Positions 35,581 to 44,415 of a stretch of 64,000 nucleotides of DNA are shown one piece after another. The translations under genes and the position numbers were made by a program. The notes below the pieces were generated by a model. It saw only the letters and a list, made by a program, of their open reading frames with translations, was not told the origin of the DNA and did not search any database. Positions within the stretch are counted from its first letter, which is position 1, and every line of letters begins with the position of its first letter. Origin of the DNA: Zooshikella sp050749885 (lineage in GTDB: Bacteria; Pseudomonadota; Gammaproteobacteria; Pseudomonadales; Zooshikellaceae); contig NZ_JBOIUB010000001.1 of NCBI RefSeq assembly GCF_050749885.1, positions 1,178,001 to 1,242,000 of the forward strand, in the 5' to 3' direction.

Positions 35581-36372
35581 ATGTACAACTTTTTATTCAA
35601 AAAAATAGCAATATATACTTTATTGTTTTCATGCATCTCTCCTACCTATGGGCTAGAAACAATTGAATTTGCAGTAGCTAATTGGCCACCGTACTTCGAC
35701 AACAATAATAAAAATAAAGGAACTTTAGCTCATTATTTAAAGAACCTTCTCAATAATGACGGTATTGATGTTGATTATGTTTGGTATAAAAGCTGGAAAG
35801 CAGCCTATAATAATTCAGCTGCAGGACACGTCATGGCTTCACCAGGGTGGATCTGTAACAAAGAGCGAGCAAAAGAATTCTATTTTACTTATCCTATTTA
35901 CTTCATGGATAACGTCATCTTCCACTTGAAATCTAATCCAGTCAAACTAACATCCGTAGAAGATTTAAAAAGGGCTGGCCCCATTGCCATGACAGAATCT
36001 TACTATTTTGGTAGAGAGTTTGAAGCGGTAGCTAAAAAATACAATTTGGCACTAAGAAAAGTACGTCTGGAAAAATTAACATTTAATCTACTACTCAAAA
36101 AACGTGTAGCATTAGTGCCTATGCCTCTTGATAATGGTCTTATAATATTGAATAAATACTATACTCAAGCACAGCGAGATAAAATTACTTACTCGCCAAG
36201 TGTTTTCAAAAAAAATTACTATCATGTTATGGTATCCAAAAAATACCCTGAAGCATTACACCTCTATGAAACCCTCAATAAAGTACTGACCAAACAGTCA
36301 TCTAAAAATAATCTCCATTCAAATCTGAAATTACACAAAATTTGTCCTGGTATTAGTCAACCTGAATGGTAA
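35581..36372 (+). CDS. Periplasmic solute-binding protein, family 3-like
   Basis: A signal peptide (about residues 1-25, ending CISPTYG) precedes LETIEFAVANWPPYFDNNNK, the classic opening of family 3 (amino-acid type) binding proteins, in which the WPPY/F stretch begins lobe 1. Later segments DLKRAGPIAMTESYYFG and VALVPMPLDNGLIILN fit the second lobe. No permease or ATPase gene is adjacent, so it may serve a distant transporter or a sensor. It stands two bases before the convergent gene at 36374. Confidence 0.85.
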   Translation: MYNFLFKKIAIYTLLFSCISPTYGLETIEFAVANWPPYFDNNNKNKGTLAHYLKNLLNNDGIDVDYVWYKSWKAAYNNSAAGHVMASPGWICNKERAKEFYFTYPIYFMDNVIFHLKSNPVKLTSVEDLKRAGPIAMTESYYFGREFEAVAKKYNLALRKVRLEKLTFNLLLKKRVALVPMPLDNGLIILNKYYTQAQRDKITYSPSVFKKNYYHVMVSKKYPEALHLYETLNKVLTKQSSKNNLHSNLKLHKICPGISQPEW

Positions 36373-36373
36373 G

Positions 36374-38422
36374 TTAATGTATATAACCTGATTCACGCAT
36401 TTGTCGATAAGCATACTGCTGAGCACTATTCAGGGCATCATCAACCTTTTTGTTCCCTTCCACAACATCTACAATAACCTGCCCTACATAAGTCCCCAAA
36501 GCAGCAAACTCTGGAATACCCACATACTGTATTCCCATATAGGGTGTAGGTTTTGAAGAGGGCTGAACAATATCAGCACTTTCGATCGCATTGAGTACCA
36601 GCTTGGCAAAAGGTGCTACTTGTAAATAGGCTTGTGATTGATATGTTGATTTACGTGTGCCAGGAGGAATTGATACCCACCCATATTGCTCTGCTACTCG
36701 TTTTATATAGTGCTTATTCGTCGCCCAAGTAATGAATTTTTTTGCTTCTTTTTTATATTTTGAAGATGCAGGAATAGCCAATGACCAGGCCCATAGCCAA
36801 TTGGATTTAATGGCTGCTTTCGGGGCAGGGGCAACGCCTAAATGCTTATAAACTATTGAATGTTTAGGGTTAAATAAAAAACCTGCTGCAACCGTAGCAT
36901 CAATCCAGATTGCACAATGTCCCTGTGCGAAAAGTGCTAAATTTTCTGTAAAGCCATTACGCGTTGAGTTCGGGGGACCAAATTTCTTTATAAGATCAAT
37001 GTAAAATGTAATAGCGCGTCGCCACTCTATTGAATTCAACTGAGGCTGCCACTGCTCATCAAACCAACGACCACCAAATGCATGAATTAAGGATGTTAAA
37101 TACGACATATTTTCCCCCCATCCTGCCTTGCCACGTAAACAGATCCCATAGATACCCTGATCAGGCTGGTGCAATCTAGCAGCAAACTTTTGTATATCTC
37201 CATATGTCGGTGTTTCTGGCATCTTAAGACCTGCCTTTTCCAGCAAATCTTTACGGTAATAAGTCATAATACTTTCGGCATAGAACGGTAACGCATACAG
37301 CTTATCCTTATACGTTAATGCCTTGGTAATAGAAGGCAGCACATCATCCAACTCATACTCCTGAGATAAATTTTCCAGAGGGCTGATCCAACCCGAATTG
37401 GCCCAAATAGGCGTTTCATAAGTACCTATGGTCATAATATCAAACTGGCCATTATGTATTGCTAAATCACTTAACAGTCGACGCCTTAAGGTGTTTTCCT
37501 CAAGTACATACCATTCCAAACTAATGGATGGATTTTGCTGCTCAAATTCAGTCGATAACGCTTGCATAATAACCATATCAGGGTTATTCACTGTGCCAAT
37601 CGTTAACTTAATTTTATTATCTGGTTGTTTGGCCTCCGCAAGTAATCCGTGCTGTATTAAAATCTCTTTCACTCTTCCTTGCTGTTTTAGTTCAGCTAGG
37701 CCTCGATTAAAAGCTCGCAAACTCTCTTCCGCATGCTTTGATTTTTTGTTAAATACAATGTGAAAGTTTTTTGTTGCGAGAGGAGGCTCCAAAAATTCCA
37801 GTTTTCCAATCAAATGCGGACGCTGCTCTACCATCAAGTCAGCAGCCGTGTATTTATCAATTAAAACAAAATGGATACGGTTATTCTCAAGCTTATCCAA
37901 GTTTTGCACTTCTCTGGTTACAAACTCAAGAGTAATATTATATAAACCTTCCAAATCAGGCAGTAAACTACCACCACGTACACTGCCCACTTTCAATTCG
38001 GAGTCACTACTAAGTGCCTTTGAGAGGTCTAACAATGGAGAGGCTTTGAACTTAAAAGGATTATCTATTCGCTTTAATAAACCAATCGTATCACCAGGAA
38101 AAGGATCAGAAAAAAGGAATTCATCATCAGGAAATGCATCTTGGTACACGGGTAAAATACCGTCAGCTTTACCTTTTAATATGTAATCATTTGACCTAGC
38201 CCACGGATGAAAGCTAATTCGTACATTATAACCACTTCGTGCAAATGCTTCTTCAACAAGTTGATATACATAGCCCTTATTATATAAATAATTCCCTATA
38301 TAGGGCACTCGTTCCCCCGTAACCAAATCAACTGTAGAAGATGCATTGGCCAAAATCGATAGTAATCCCAGAAAATTAATGAGCAACCATTTAATTAGCT
38401 TTGTATTACATCTTAAGATCAT
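36374..38422 (-). CDS. Dual-domain periplasmic binding protein: family 3 plus polyol (SmoE)-type
   Basis: Start at ATG 38422 (MILRCNTKLIKWLLINFLGL) gives a normal signal peptide ending ANA and matches the paralogue's length (682 against 678 aa); the frame is open to 38473. Domain 1 (about 30-255) is a family 3 binding domain with DGILPVYQDAFPDDEFLFSD. Domain 2 (about 265-680) is a sugar/polyol-type binding protein like SmoE, with LCLRGKAGWGENM followed by FGGRWFDEQW. Two complete binding modules in one secreted chain, with no membrane segment, are unusual. A divergent copy lies at 38709. No transporter partner is encoded nearby. Confidence 0.88.
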   Translation of the reverse strand: MILRCNTKLIKWLLINFLGLLSILANASSTVDLVTGERVPYIGNYLYNKGYVYQLVEEAFARSGYNVRISFHPWARSNDYILKGKADGILPVYQDAFPDDEFLFSDPFPGDTIGLLKRIDNPFKFKASPLLDLSKALSSDSELKVGSVRGGSLLPDLEGLYNITLEFVTREVQNLDKLENNRIHFVLIDKYTAADLMVEQRPHLIGKLEFLEPPLATKNFHIVFNKKSKHAEESLRAFNRGLAELKQQGRVKEILIQHGLLAEAKQPDNKIKLTIGTVNNPDMVIMQALSTEFEQQNPSISLEWYVLEENTLRRRLLSDLAIHNGQFDIMTIGTYETPIWANSGWISPLENLSQEYELDDVLPSITKALTYKDKLYALPFYAESIMTYYRKDLLEKAGLKMPETPTYGDIQKFAARLHQPDQGIYGICLRGKAGWGENMSYLTSLIHAFGGRWFDEQWQPQLNSIEWRRAITFYIDLIKKFGPPNSTRNGFTENLALFAQGHCAIWIDATVAAGFLFNPKHSIVYKHLGVAPAPKAAIKSNWLWAWSLAIPASSKYKKEAKKFITWATNKHYIKRVAEQYGWVSIPPGTRKSTYQSQAYLQVAPFAKLVLNAIESADIVQPSSKPTPYMGIQYVGIPEFAALGTYVGQVIVDVVEGNKKVDDALNSAQQYAYRQMRESGYIH

Positions 38423-38708
38423 ACAATCTCTTAATGCAAAATATCCAACCATTTCTTTACCACTAATTTTCATTACCTGTAGTTCTATTCTAGCAATAAA
38501 AACAGATAGTTTTATCGGTTCAAATTATCGATAATAATCATCAAATCGTTTATTCATTTACTTTATACCCTTAACGAATCATTTTTATCTTTCAGCCACT
38601 TATCTAAAACACCTATTTTTTACTAATATTTTCCTATAGTTAAAGTTGTTTTGGTAACCTAAGCGTCCAGGTTTAGTAGTATTTGCATAAGACAAGGAGT
38701 TCTTTTAA

Positions 38709-40745
38709 ATGACTCGTAAAATAACCGCCAGCTGCATAATTACTATTTTCACATTATTGCTCAACAACACCTATGCAGCCCCTTCCGTTAATCTAGTCAC
38801 TGGAGAACGTGTACCTTACATTGGTGTTAATTTATTAAATAAAGGTTATGTGTATCAAGTTGTGGTTGAAGCATTTCGTCTCGCAGGTTATCAGGCAAAA
38901 ATTAGCTTTTATCCATGGGCTAGAACAACAGCAATGGTCAGCCAAGGCGAAGCGGATGGTATTTTACCCGTGTACCAAGATGCATTTCCTGATAACGAAT
39001 TCCTTTTTTCTGATCCTTTTCCTGGTGATACGATTGGTTTATTAAAACGTAAATATGATGGGTTTCAATATCCAGTCTCGCCTGAACAGAATTTATCTCA
39101 GGCATTGTCAGCACTTGACGGAAAAAAAGTTGGTTTAGTGCGTGGCGGATTCACACTACCAGAATTAAAAAAAATTCCTAATATCAACATTGAAGCTGTT
39201 ACGAGAGATCTACAAAATTTAGATAAACTGGCAGGTAGCCGTATACAGTTTGTCCTAATTGATAAATTTACGGCAGCCGACCTAATGGTAAGCAAGCGCC
39301 CCTATTACATAGGGCAGTTAGAATTTGTACAACCAGCACTGACAAGAAAAAACTTTCATATTGCCTTTTCTAAAAAATCTGAGTCGGCAATAACATTACT
39401 TGCAGCCTTTAATAGTGGGCTGGCAATCATGCGACAAGATGGAACGCTGGTGGCTATCCAATCACAACATGGCCTACAGGCAAACCCGCCAAGCTCACCC
39501 ACAAAAACTCAATTGACTATTGGCACTGTCAATAATCCTGATATGGCCATCATGCAGGAGTTAGCTACCACATTTGAAAAAGAAAATCCTGATATTGAAC
39601 TTGAGTGGAAAGTCATGGAAGAAAACACGCTCAGACGTCGATTGCTAAGTGATATTGCAATTGCTGATGGCCAGTTTGACATCATGACCATAGGCACTTA
39701 TGAAACGCCTATATGGGCTAAACAAGGCTGGTTAACTCAATTAAAAGATCTCCCAGAAAACTATAACCTGCATGATATTTTACCCTCACTCCTTGAGGCG
39801 CTTTCCTACAACCAGCATCTCTATGCATTACCTTTTTATGCTGAAAGCGTGATGACATTCTACCGAAAAGACCTGTTTGATAACGCTAACCTGACCATGC
39901 CCAAGCAACCCACTTTTCAAGATATAGAACGTTTTGCGGAAGTTATACATAACCCGCAGCAAAAAATATATGGAATATGTCTGCGAGGAAAGGCAGGCTG
40001 GGGTGAAAACATGGCCCTTATAACATCGCTCGTCAATGCTTTTGGTGGACGCTGGTTTGACCAACAATGGAACCCTCAATTAACGTCTCCTGAATGGAAA
40101 AATGCGCTCACTTATTACACCAGGCTAATGCAATTTTATGCCCCTCCTAATGCCGAAAATAACGGTTTTAATGAAAATTTAAAGCTATTTTCACAAGGGC
40201 ACTGTGGAATGTGGATAGATGCCACGGTTGCAGCTGGACTACTGTTTAATCCAAAACTATCTAAAGTGTCTAAACATCTTGGCTTTGCTCAAGCCCCTTC
40301 ATCAGTCATACCGTCTAACTGGCTATGGGCCTGGTCATTGGCTATTCCTGCATCATCCAAAAACAAAGAGGCTGCTAAAAAATTTATTACTTGGGCAACA
40401 TCACAGGAGTACATCAAACTTGTCGCACAGTCCAAAGGATGGATCTCTGTTCCACCAGGCACACGAAAATCAACCTATGAAACTAAAACATATCAACAAG
40501 TAGCACCTTTCGCAGGTTTTGTGCTGAATGCCATTGAAGGGGCGGATATATTACATCCAACCGTCAAGCCTACCCCTTACACAGGTATTCAATATGTTGG
40601 TATACCAGAGTTTACTGCTATTGGAGCACTTGTTGGACAAAATATAAGCGAAATATTACAAGGTAAGAGTACTATAGACAAAGCACTTACCACATCACAA
40701 AACTTTGTCTATAAACAAATGGTAAACTCAGGGTACCTCAAATGA
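38709..40745 (+). CDS. Dual-domain periplasmic binding protein, paralogue of the divergent neighbour
   Basis: The signal peptide MTRKITASCIITIFTLLLNN ends near TYAA. The mature protein repeats the architecture of the gene at 36374-38422 across its whole length, with shared landmarks VTGERVPYIG, ADGILPVYQDAFP, LTIGTVNNPDM, LCLRGKAGWGENM and ALPFYAES. Lobe 1 is family 3-like, and the second module is SmoE-like with FGGRWFDQQW. AAGGAG precedes the ATG by nine bases. The two genes are divergent across a 286-bp gap, so they probably arose by inverted duplication and may share regulation from the common region. Confidence 0.9.
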   Translation: MTRKITASCIITIFTLLLNNTYAAPSVNLVTGERVPYIGVNLLNKGYVYQVVVEAFRLAGYQAKISFYPWARTTAMVSQGEADGILPVYQDAFPDNEFLFSDPFPGDTIGLLKRKYDGFQYPVSPEQNLSQALSALDGKKVGLVRGGFTLPELKKIPNINIEAVTRDLQNLDKLAGSRIQFVLIDKFTAADLMVSKRPYYIGQLEFVQPALTRKNFHIAFSKKSESAITLLAAFNSGLAIMRQDGTLVAIQSQHGLQANPPSSPTKTQLTIGTVNNPDMAIMQELATTFEKENPDIELEWKVMEENTLRRRLLSDIAIADGQFDIMTIGTYETPIWAKQGWLTQLKDLPENYNLHDILPSLLEALSYNQHLYALPFYAESVMTFYRKDLFDNANLTMPKQPTFQDIERFAEVIHNPQQKIYGICLRGKAGWGENMALITSLVNAFGGRWFDQQWNPQLTSPEWKNALTYYTRLMQFYAPPNAENNGFNENLKLFSQGHCGMWIDATVAAGLLFNPKLSKVSKHLGFAQAPSSVIPSNWLWAWSLAIPASSKNKEAAKKFITWATSQEYIKLVAQSKGWISVPPGTRKSTYETKTYQQVAPFAGFVLNAIEGADILHPTVKPTPYTGIQYVGIPEFTAIGALVGQNISEILQGKSTIDKALTTSQNFVYKQMVNSGYLK

Positions 40746-40809
40746 TATCGCTCTGAAAACAGCTTATTTTATTGAGGTATCGACCAAGATAGCACAAGCC
40801 AAGAATGGA

Positions 40810-41097
40810 CTAGCTTGCTAAATACTTCGCCAGTGTTCTATCTGAGCTTGGTATTACAGTATGTGTATCATGTCGAAAGTCGTATAGACTTTTTCTATGA
40901 CATTTAACAGTAACAACACAGCTAGAATCCTGATGACTATCTGACAAATTCCATTCAAGCAGCCACACCGTGTAGTCTTCCCCTTCAAAATGCACGACAT
41001 CTTCCTTAGCAGGTAATGTCGAAAGCTCAACAACAAACGACTTCTGGTAGCTGTCTGGATTTTGGCGGTTGGCAAAGAAATCAAATGCAACTTTCAT
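40810..41097 (-). CDS. Hypothetical protein, 95 aa
   Basis: A soluble, acidic protein (MKVAFDFFANRQNPDSYQKS, VVHFEGEDYTVWLLEWNLSD) with two cysteines in the C-terminal half. GAGGAG lies eight bases before the ATG, a good initiation site. The beta-strand pattern suggests a small barrel. I do not recognise a family. An alternative reading frame inside it (40854-41090) looks like a shadow. Confidence 0.55.
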   Translation of the reverse strand: MKVAFDFFANRQNPDSYQKSFVVELSTLPAKEDVVHFEGEDYTVWLLEWNLSDSHQDSSCVVTVKCHRKSLYDFRHDTHTVIPSSDRTLAKYLAS

Positions 41098-41233
41098 GAT
41101 CAGGCTCCTCTAGCCCTTTAATTGCCGCCAGCATAAGCCAATATTATGACCAATACATTTCCATATAATTGCAAATTTAAGACAATTATTTACCTTTAAA
41201 ATCATTAGGTTAAAGTACTTATTCACATATCTA

Positions 41234-42256
41234 TCAGTGGCTTTTCTTATTCTTTTTATCTTTCTGAAGCTGTTTATCCGCATTATCTTCAGTTAAGTAA
41301 ATTTTAGTCACAATAGGTAAGTGATCAGACCCAATTTTATCGGCCACTTCCATTGAAATTACCTGGATCTTTTCACTATGAAGTACGTGATCAATGGGTA
41401 TTTGTAATAGTGGCAGAGGTGCAGGCCATGTAGGTAAAATTCCCAAACCTTGTCGAGCATTTTTAAGGTTCGCTCGTTTCATTAAGCGTGTAAAAGCGGG
41501 TGACCACGGTGTTGTATTTAAATCACCCACCAGCACATAAGGGGCAGCAACACTCTGTAAAAATTTTGCCGTGGCTTCAAGTTGAAAGTCCCTCAACAAA
41601 GAATAGGATACACTTACTGGCGGCAGAGGATGCGTAGTAAAGACAGCCAGTTCTCCTTGTGGTGTTTGAGCAGAAGCAAATATACTTGGTAATCCGGTAT
41701 TGCTCAGCTGAATAGTTTGCCTATTGGTCAGCGGGAAACGACTAAATAATGCAATACCAAAATTACCAGCTTCAGGCTTAGTTAGTTGGTAAGGATAATC
41801 AGCCAGTCCCTCCTTGATACCTTGTAACCATGCCTCAGTAATTTCCTGTAATATAACAATATCAGGCTGGTAATCTGACAGCTGTTGGACAAGTTGCTGG
41901 TACTGAGTATTAGAAGACAGTACATTTGCATGGTAAATCACAATGGGTTTGCGTTTCTTGTCAACGTGCTCTGCTAACGCTTCAGTACTATTGAATGATA
42001 CTACAGATGGTGGCAGGTACAGCATCGGTACCTGCCAATTAAGTACTAAAATCACTGAAGCGAATACTGTGAATAAGAAGCGTCGCGTCGCTAGCAACCA
42101 TAAAAATGCTACGATACCGCTAAAGAAGTAAAATGCCCGAAAATGCGTTAATAACTCCAACCACCAATGGCTATTCCCCCAATATGCCAGTACGGAACAG
42201 AAAGTCCCACCAATCAATAACAAGGTAATTAGTTTGTCTACAGCTTTTTTAATCAT
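41234..42256 (-). CDS. Membrane-anchored endonuclease/exonuclease/phosphatase (EEP) family protein
   Basis: Three N-terminal transmembrane helices (about residues 7-85) anchor a C-terminal EEP domain. The DNase I-like motifs are visible: VIYHANVLSSNTQYQQL, DIVILQEITEAWLQ, LVGDLNTTPWSPAF and GSDHLPIVTKIYL, with the metal-binding Glu, Asp/Asn pair and terminal His. Family members hydrolyse nucleic acids, phosphoinositides or sphingolipids; the membrane anchor with a periplasmic catalytic domain is the common YafD-like form in proteobacteria. The substrate cannot be predicted. The C-terminal tail is lysine-rich. Confidence 0.88.
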   Translation of the reverse strand: MIKKAVDKLITLLLIGGTFCSVLAYWGNSHWWLELLTHFRAFYFFSGIVAFLWLLATRRFLFTVFASVILVLNWQVPMLYLPPSVVSFNSTEALAEHVDKKRKPIVIYHANVLSSNTQYQQLVQQLSDYQPDIVILQEITEAWLQGIKEGLADYPYQLTKPEAGNFGIALFSRFPLTNRQTIQLSNTGLPSIFASAQTPQGELAVFTTHPLPPVSVSYSLLRDFQLEATAKFLQSVAAPYVLVGDLNTTPWSPAFTRLMKRANLKNARQGLGILPTWPAPLPLLQIPIDHVLHSEKIQVISMEVADKIGSDHLPIVTKIYLTEDNADKQLQKDKKNKKSH

Positions 42257-42351
42257 CTACGCTTCATTGTTACCAGTAAAAATGGAGTTAATACACATTA
42301 AGTATACTGGGGATATAGTACTCTCGGATATCCAATCACTCATGTTACAGC

Positions 42352-43008
42352 TCACAATCCAAACCTTTTTTCTATTGTGGACTGTCGCCGGAACCAGCCT
42401 GCAATGCTCATTCGTGACCTGAAAGAAGGTAATACTTCGTGCGGTATCTCAGAACTCATAAAGCAAACACATGTGCCTCTTTCTGGTAAGACGGTGCTTA
42501 CTGCTTGTATATCTTTCGCTGAGTAGAGTTTTAAACTCCCTCCATCAACCTCCTGCCAATCCTTATTCAAATAAAAAACAACACTAACGACTCTAGTCTC
42601 ATGGCCATTAAAGGCATCTAAATGACGCTTGTAAAAACTCCCCTTATCATAAATCGCATAGTGACACTCTACCTCATCCAGACCAAGCCAAAGTTGCTCG
42701 TTCAAGTTGAGTCTAAATGCTTCTAGAAAATCTAAAAGCACCAGTTGGGTTTTCGACCGCCCATCAAGCCATAACGTTCTATCGCTACGAATTGATTGGT
42801 CAAACTGTTTTTGATGACGCCGCCCAATCGCTGCTGGAAGCAATAATTGTTTGTTATCAAAATAATTAATCTCATCAACCAAATCCTGCAACAGTTTTTC
42901 GGGCAAAGAATTTTGTTGCACAGACCATCCTTGTTTAACTAAATCCTTAATCACAGAGGTAAATAACTTTTCCTGAGAGAAGGATTGAACAGCTAAGCTG
43001 CACTCCAT
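42352..43008 (-). CDS. 2-oxoglutarate/Fe(II)-dependent oxygenase (prolyl 4-hydroxylase-like)
   Basis: The jelly-roll Fe(II) site is H129-L-D131 in FYKRHLDAF with the distal H190 in EIPHEVLPS. The 2-oxoglutarate-binding arginine is R199 in SRMSIAGWFR. The intervening VVSVVFYLNKDWQEVDGGSL is the usual double strand. The 218-residue single-domain form is related to the P4H superfamily of bacterial oxygenases, which hydroxylate protein or small-molecule substrates. The sequence near the catalytic site is complete, so activity is expected. No obvious substrate gene lies beside it; its neighbours are an EEP protein and a solute-binding protein. Confidence 0.88.
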   Translation of the reverse strand: MECSLAVQSFSQEKLFTSVIKDLVKQGWSVQQNSLPEKLLQDLVDEINYFDNKQLLLPAAIGRRHQKQFDQSIRSDRTLWLDGRSKTQLVLLDFLEAFRLNLNEQLWLGLDEVECHYAIYDKGSFYKRHLDAFNGHETRVVSVVFYLNKDWQEVDGGSLKLYSAKDIQAVSTVLPERGTCVCFMSSEIPHEVLPSFRSRMSIAGWFRRQSTIEKRFGL

Positions 43009-43117
43009 ATTAATTATACCTCAAAGTATTTATACACTAATGTGTTTATCAAAAGTTAAGCAATATAAGCTATAGCAAGTTCTTGTCAATTTTTAATGAT
43101 CAAAAGGTCAATTAAGT

Positions 43118-43131
43118 TTAACGATAGTTAA
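43118..43131. promoter_or_regulatory. Possible operator upstream of a solute-binding protein gene
   Basis: TTAAC-GATA-GTTAA is a perfect 5-bp dyad with a 4-bp spacer, 119 bp before the start codon at 43250 in the AT-rich upstream region. No known regulator is assigned. Confidence 0.3.
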
Positions 43132-43249
43132 CACGTTTTTTATTGATCAAATGTTAAAAGTTCTCCTTTCTTTCCATTAACTACAATGTAGCTATACTAA
43201 ATAGTTGAATTTATTATTTTTTATCAATTTACATTATTTAGGAGGTATT

Positions 43250-44062
43250 ATGTTTTACAAGCATAACAAAAATACCTCTCTCTATATACACTCTGTAATT
43301 TTTATTTTTTTATTACTATTCATCCTTGTTTACCCAGACTCCTCCCAAGGAAAAAGTCTACCTATTATTTTTGCTACTTTCCCCCCCATGAACTACCTGG
43401 ATGACCAAGGTGAAATGCGAGGGATTAGTTATGAACTTGTTACACAAACAGTAAAAGACATCGGTTATACTCCTGAAGTCACTATTTTACCTTGGAAGCG
43501 CGCTTATAAAGAGGCTGCTGAAGGCAAATATGCTATCCTCTTTACTTTCACACAAAATGAAGAACGCATAAAACAATTTTTATTTACTGACTACCTAATA
43601 AAAATTGCAGATGTGTTCTTCAAGCGAAAGGAAAATAATATAACGTGGAATAAGCTCAGCGATCTAAATAAATATGTTGTTGGATATACTGACGGATATA
43701 ACTATGACCCTATTTTTTTAAACGCAATTACTAATAAATCATTCATTGCAATCAAGTCACCTGCTTTAGAGTCACCAGAAAAACAGCATTTAAAAAATTT
43801 ATTTCATAAACGAGTAGACCTCATCATTTGTGAAATTCACCAATGTAAATTCTACCTAGGGCAAAATAAAAGCTGGCAGAAAGTCATCGACTATATTCCC
43901 AAACCTATTGGCAAAATAAGAACTTTTCATGCGGGCATTAGCAGAGCTTGGCCTAATGCTGAAGAACTACTTAAACGATTTAATACCCAATACCGAAAGA
44001 TTAAAAAATCAGGCTTTCGCAAAAAGATTGTGCTTAAATATATTGACACTGAATTCGAATAA
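43250..44062 (+). CDS. Periplasmic solute-binding protein, family 3-like
   Basis: ATG 43250 has a near-ideal AGGAGGT five bases upstream, so the 15-residue-longer frame from 43205 is rejected. A signal peptide (about 1-34, ending SSQG) precedes IIFATFPPMNYLDDQGEMRG, the start of lobe 1 of a family 3 binding protein. GISYELVTQTVKDIGYTPEV and LPWKRAYKEAAEGKY are typical of this subgroup. It is a second stand-alone orphan binding protein in this region, with no transporter genes beside it. Length 270 aa. Confidence 0.87.
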   Translation: MFYKHNKNTSLYIHSVIFIFLLLFILVYPDSSQGKSLPIIFATFPPMNYLDDQGEMRGISYELVTQTVKDIGYTPEVTILPWKRAYKEAAEGKYAILFTFTQNEERIKQFLFTDYLIKIADVFFKRKENNITWNKLSDLNKYVVGYTDGYNYDPIFLNAITNKSFIAIKSPALESPEKQHLKNLFHKRVDLIICEIHQCKFYLGQNKSWQKVIDYIPKPIGKIRTFHAGISRAWPNAEELLKRFNTQYRKIKKSGFRKKIVLKYIDTEFE

Positions 44063-44415
44063 GCCCTTATATCAAACAAGCTTACCATCATAAACTTTAT
44101 GAATAAAAATAATAGCATCATGGATTGCAGTAGATACTATTGAACCTCAATATCTGTTCATTTTAAAATTTTATCTTGGGTTGAGTTATTACTGAAAAAT
44201 ACACCAAAGAAAGTTAAACCGTAGGAAATAGTAAAATTTATATTAAATAATTTATAGTTTAATTAACATTCAAGCAACCCAATACAAGAAGCTTATTTTT
44301 TTAGCTCAAAGTAATCCTTCTTGGATGGTAATGCTTTACTTCCAATATATTACTATAAATCATAAAAATTATACCAGCACTGATGTAGTTATATTTAGAT
44401 TACGATGGGGATTAA
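44063..44415. other. Intergenic region upstream of preT
   Basis: 353 bp, strongly AT-rich, no gene. It must contain the preTA promoter, which I could not define. A poor inverted repeat AAGAAG/CTTCTT lies around 44289 and 44316. Confidence 0.35.

Noticed and set aside
40854..41090. Alternative 78-codon frame inside the 95-aa gene at 40810-41097
   Set aside because: Same strand, shifted frame, poorer protein-like composition and no separate ribosome-binding site.
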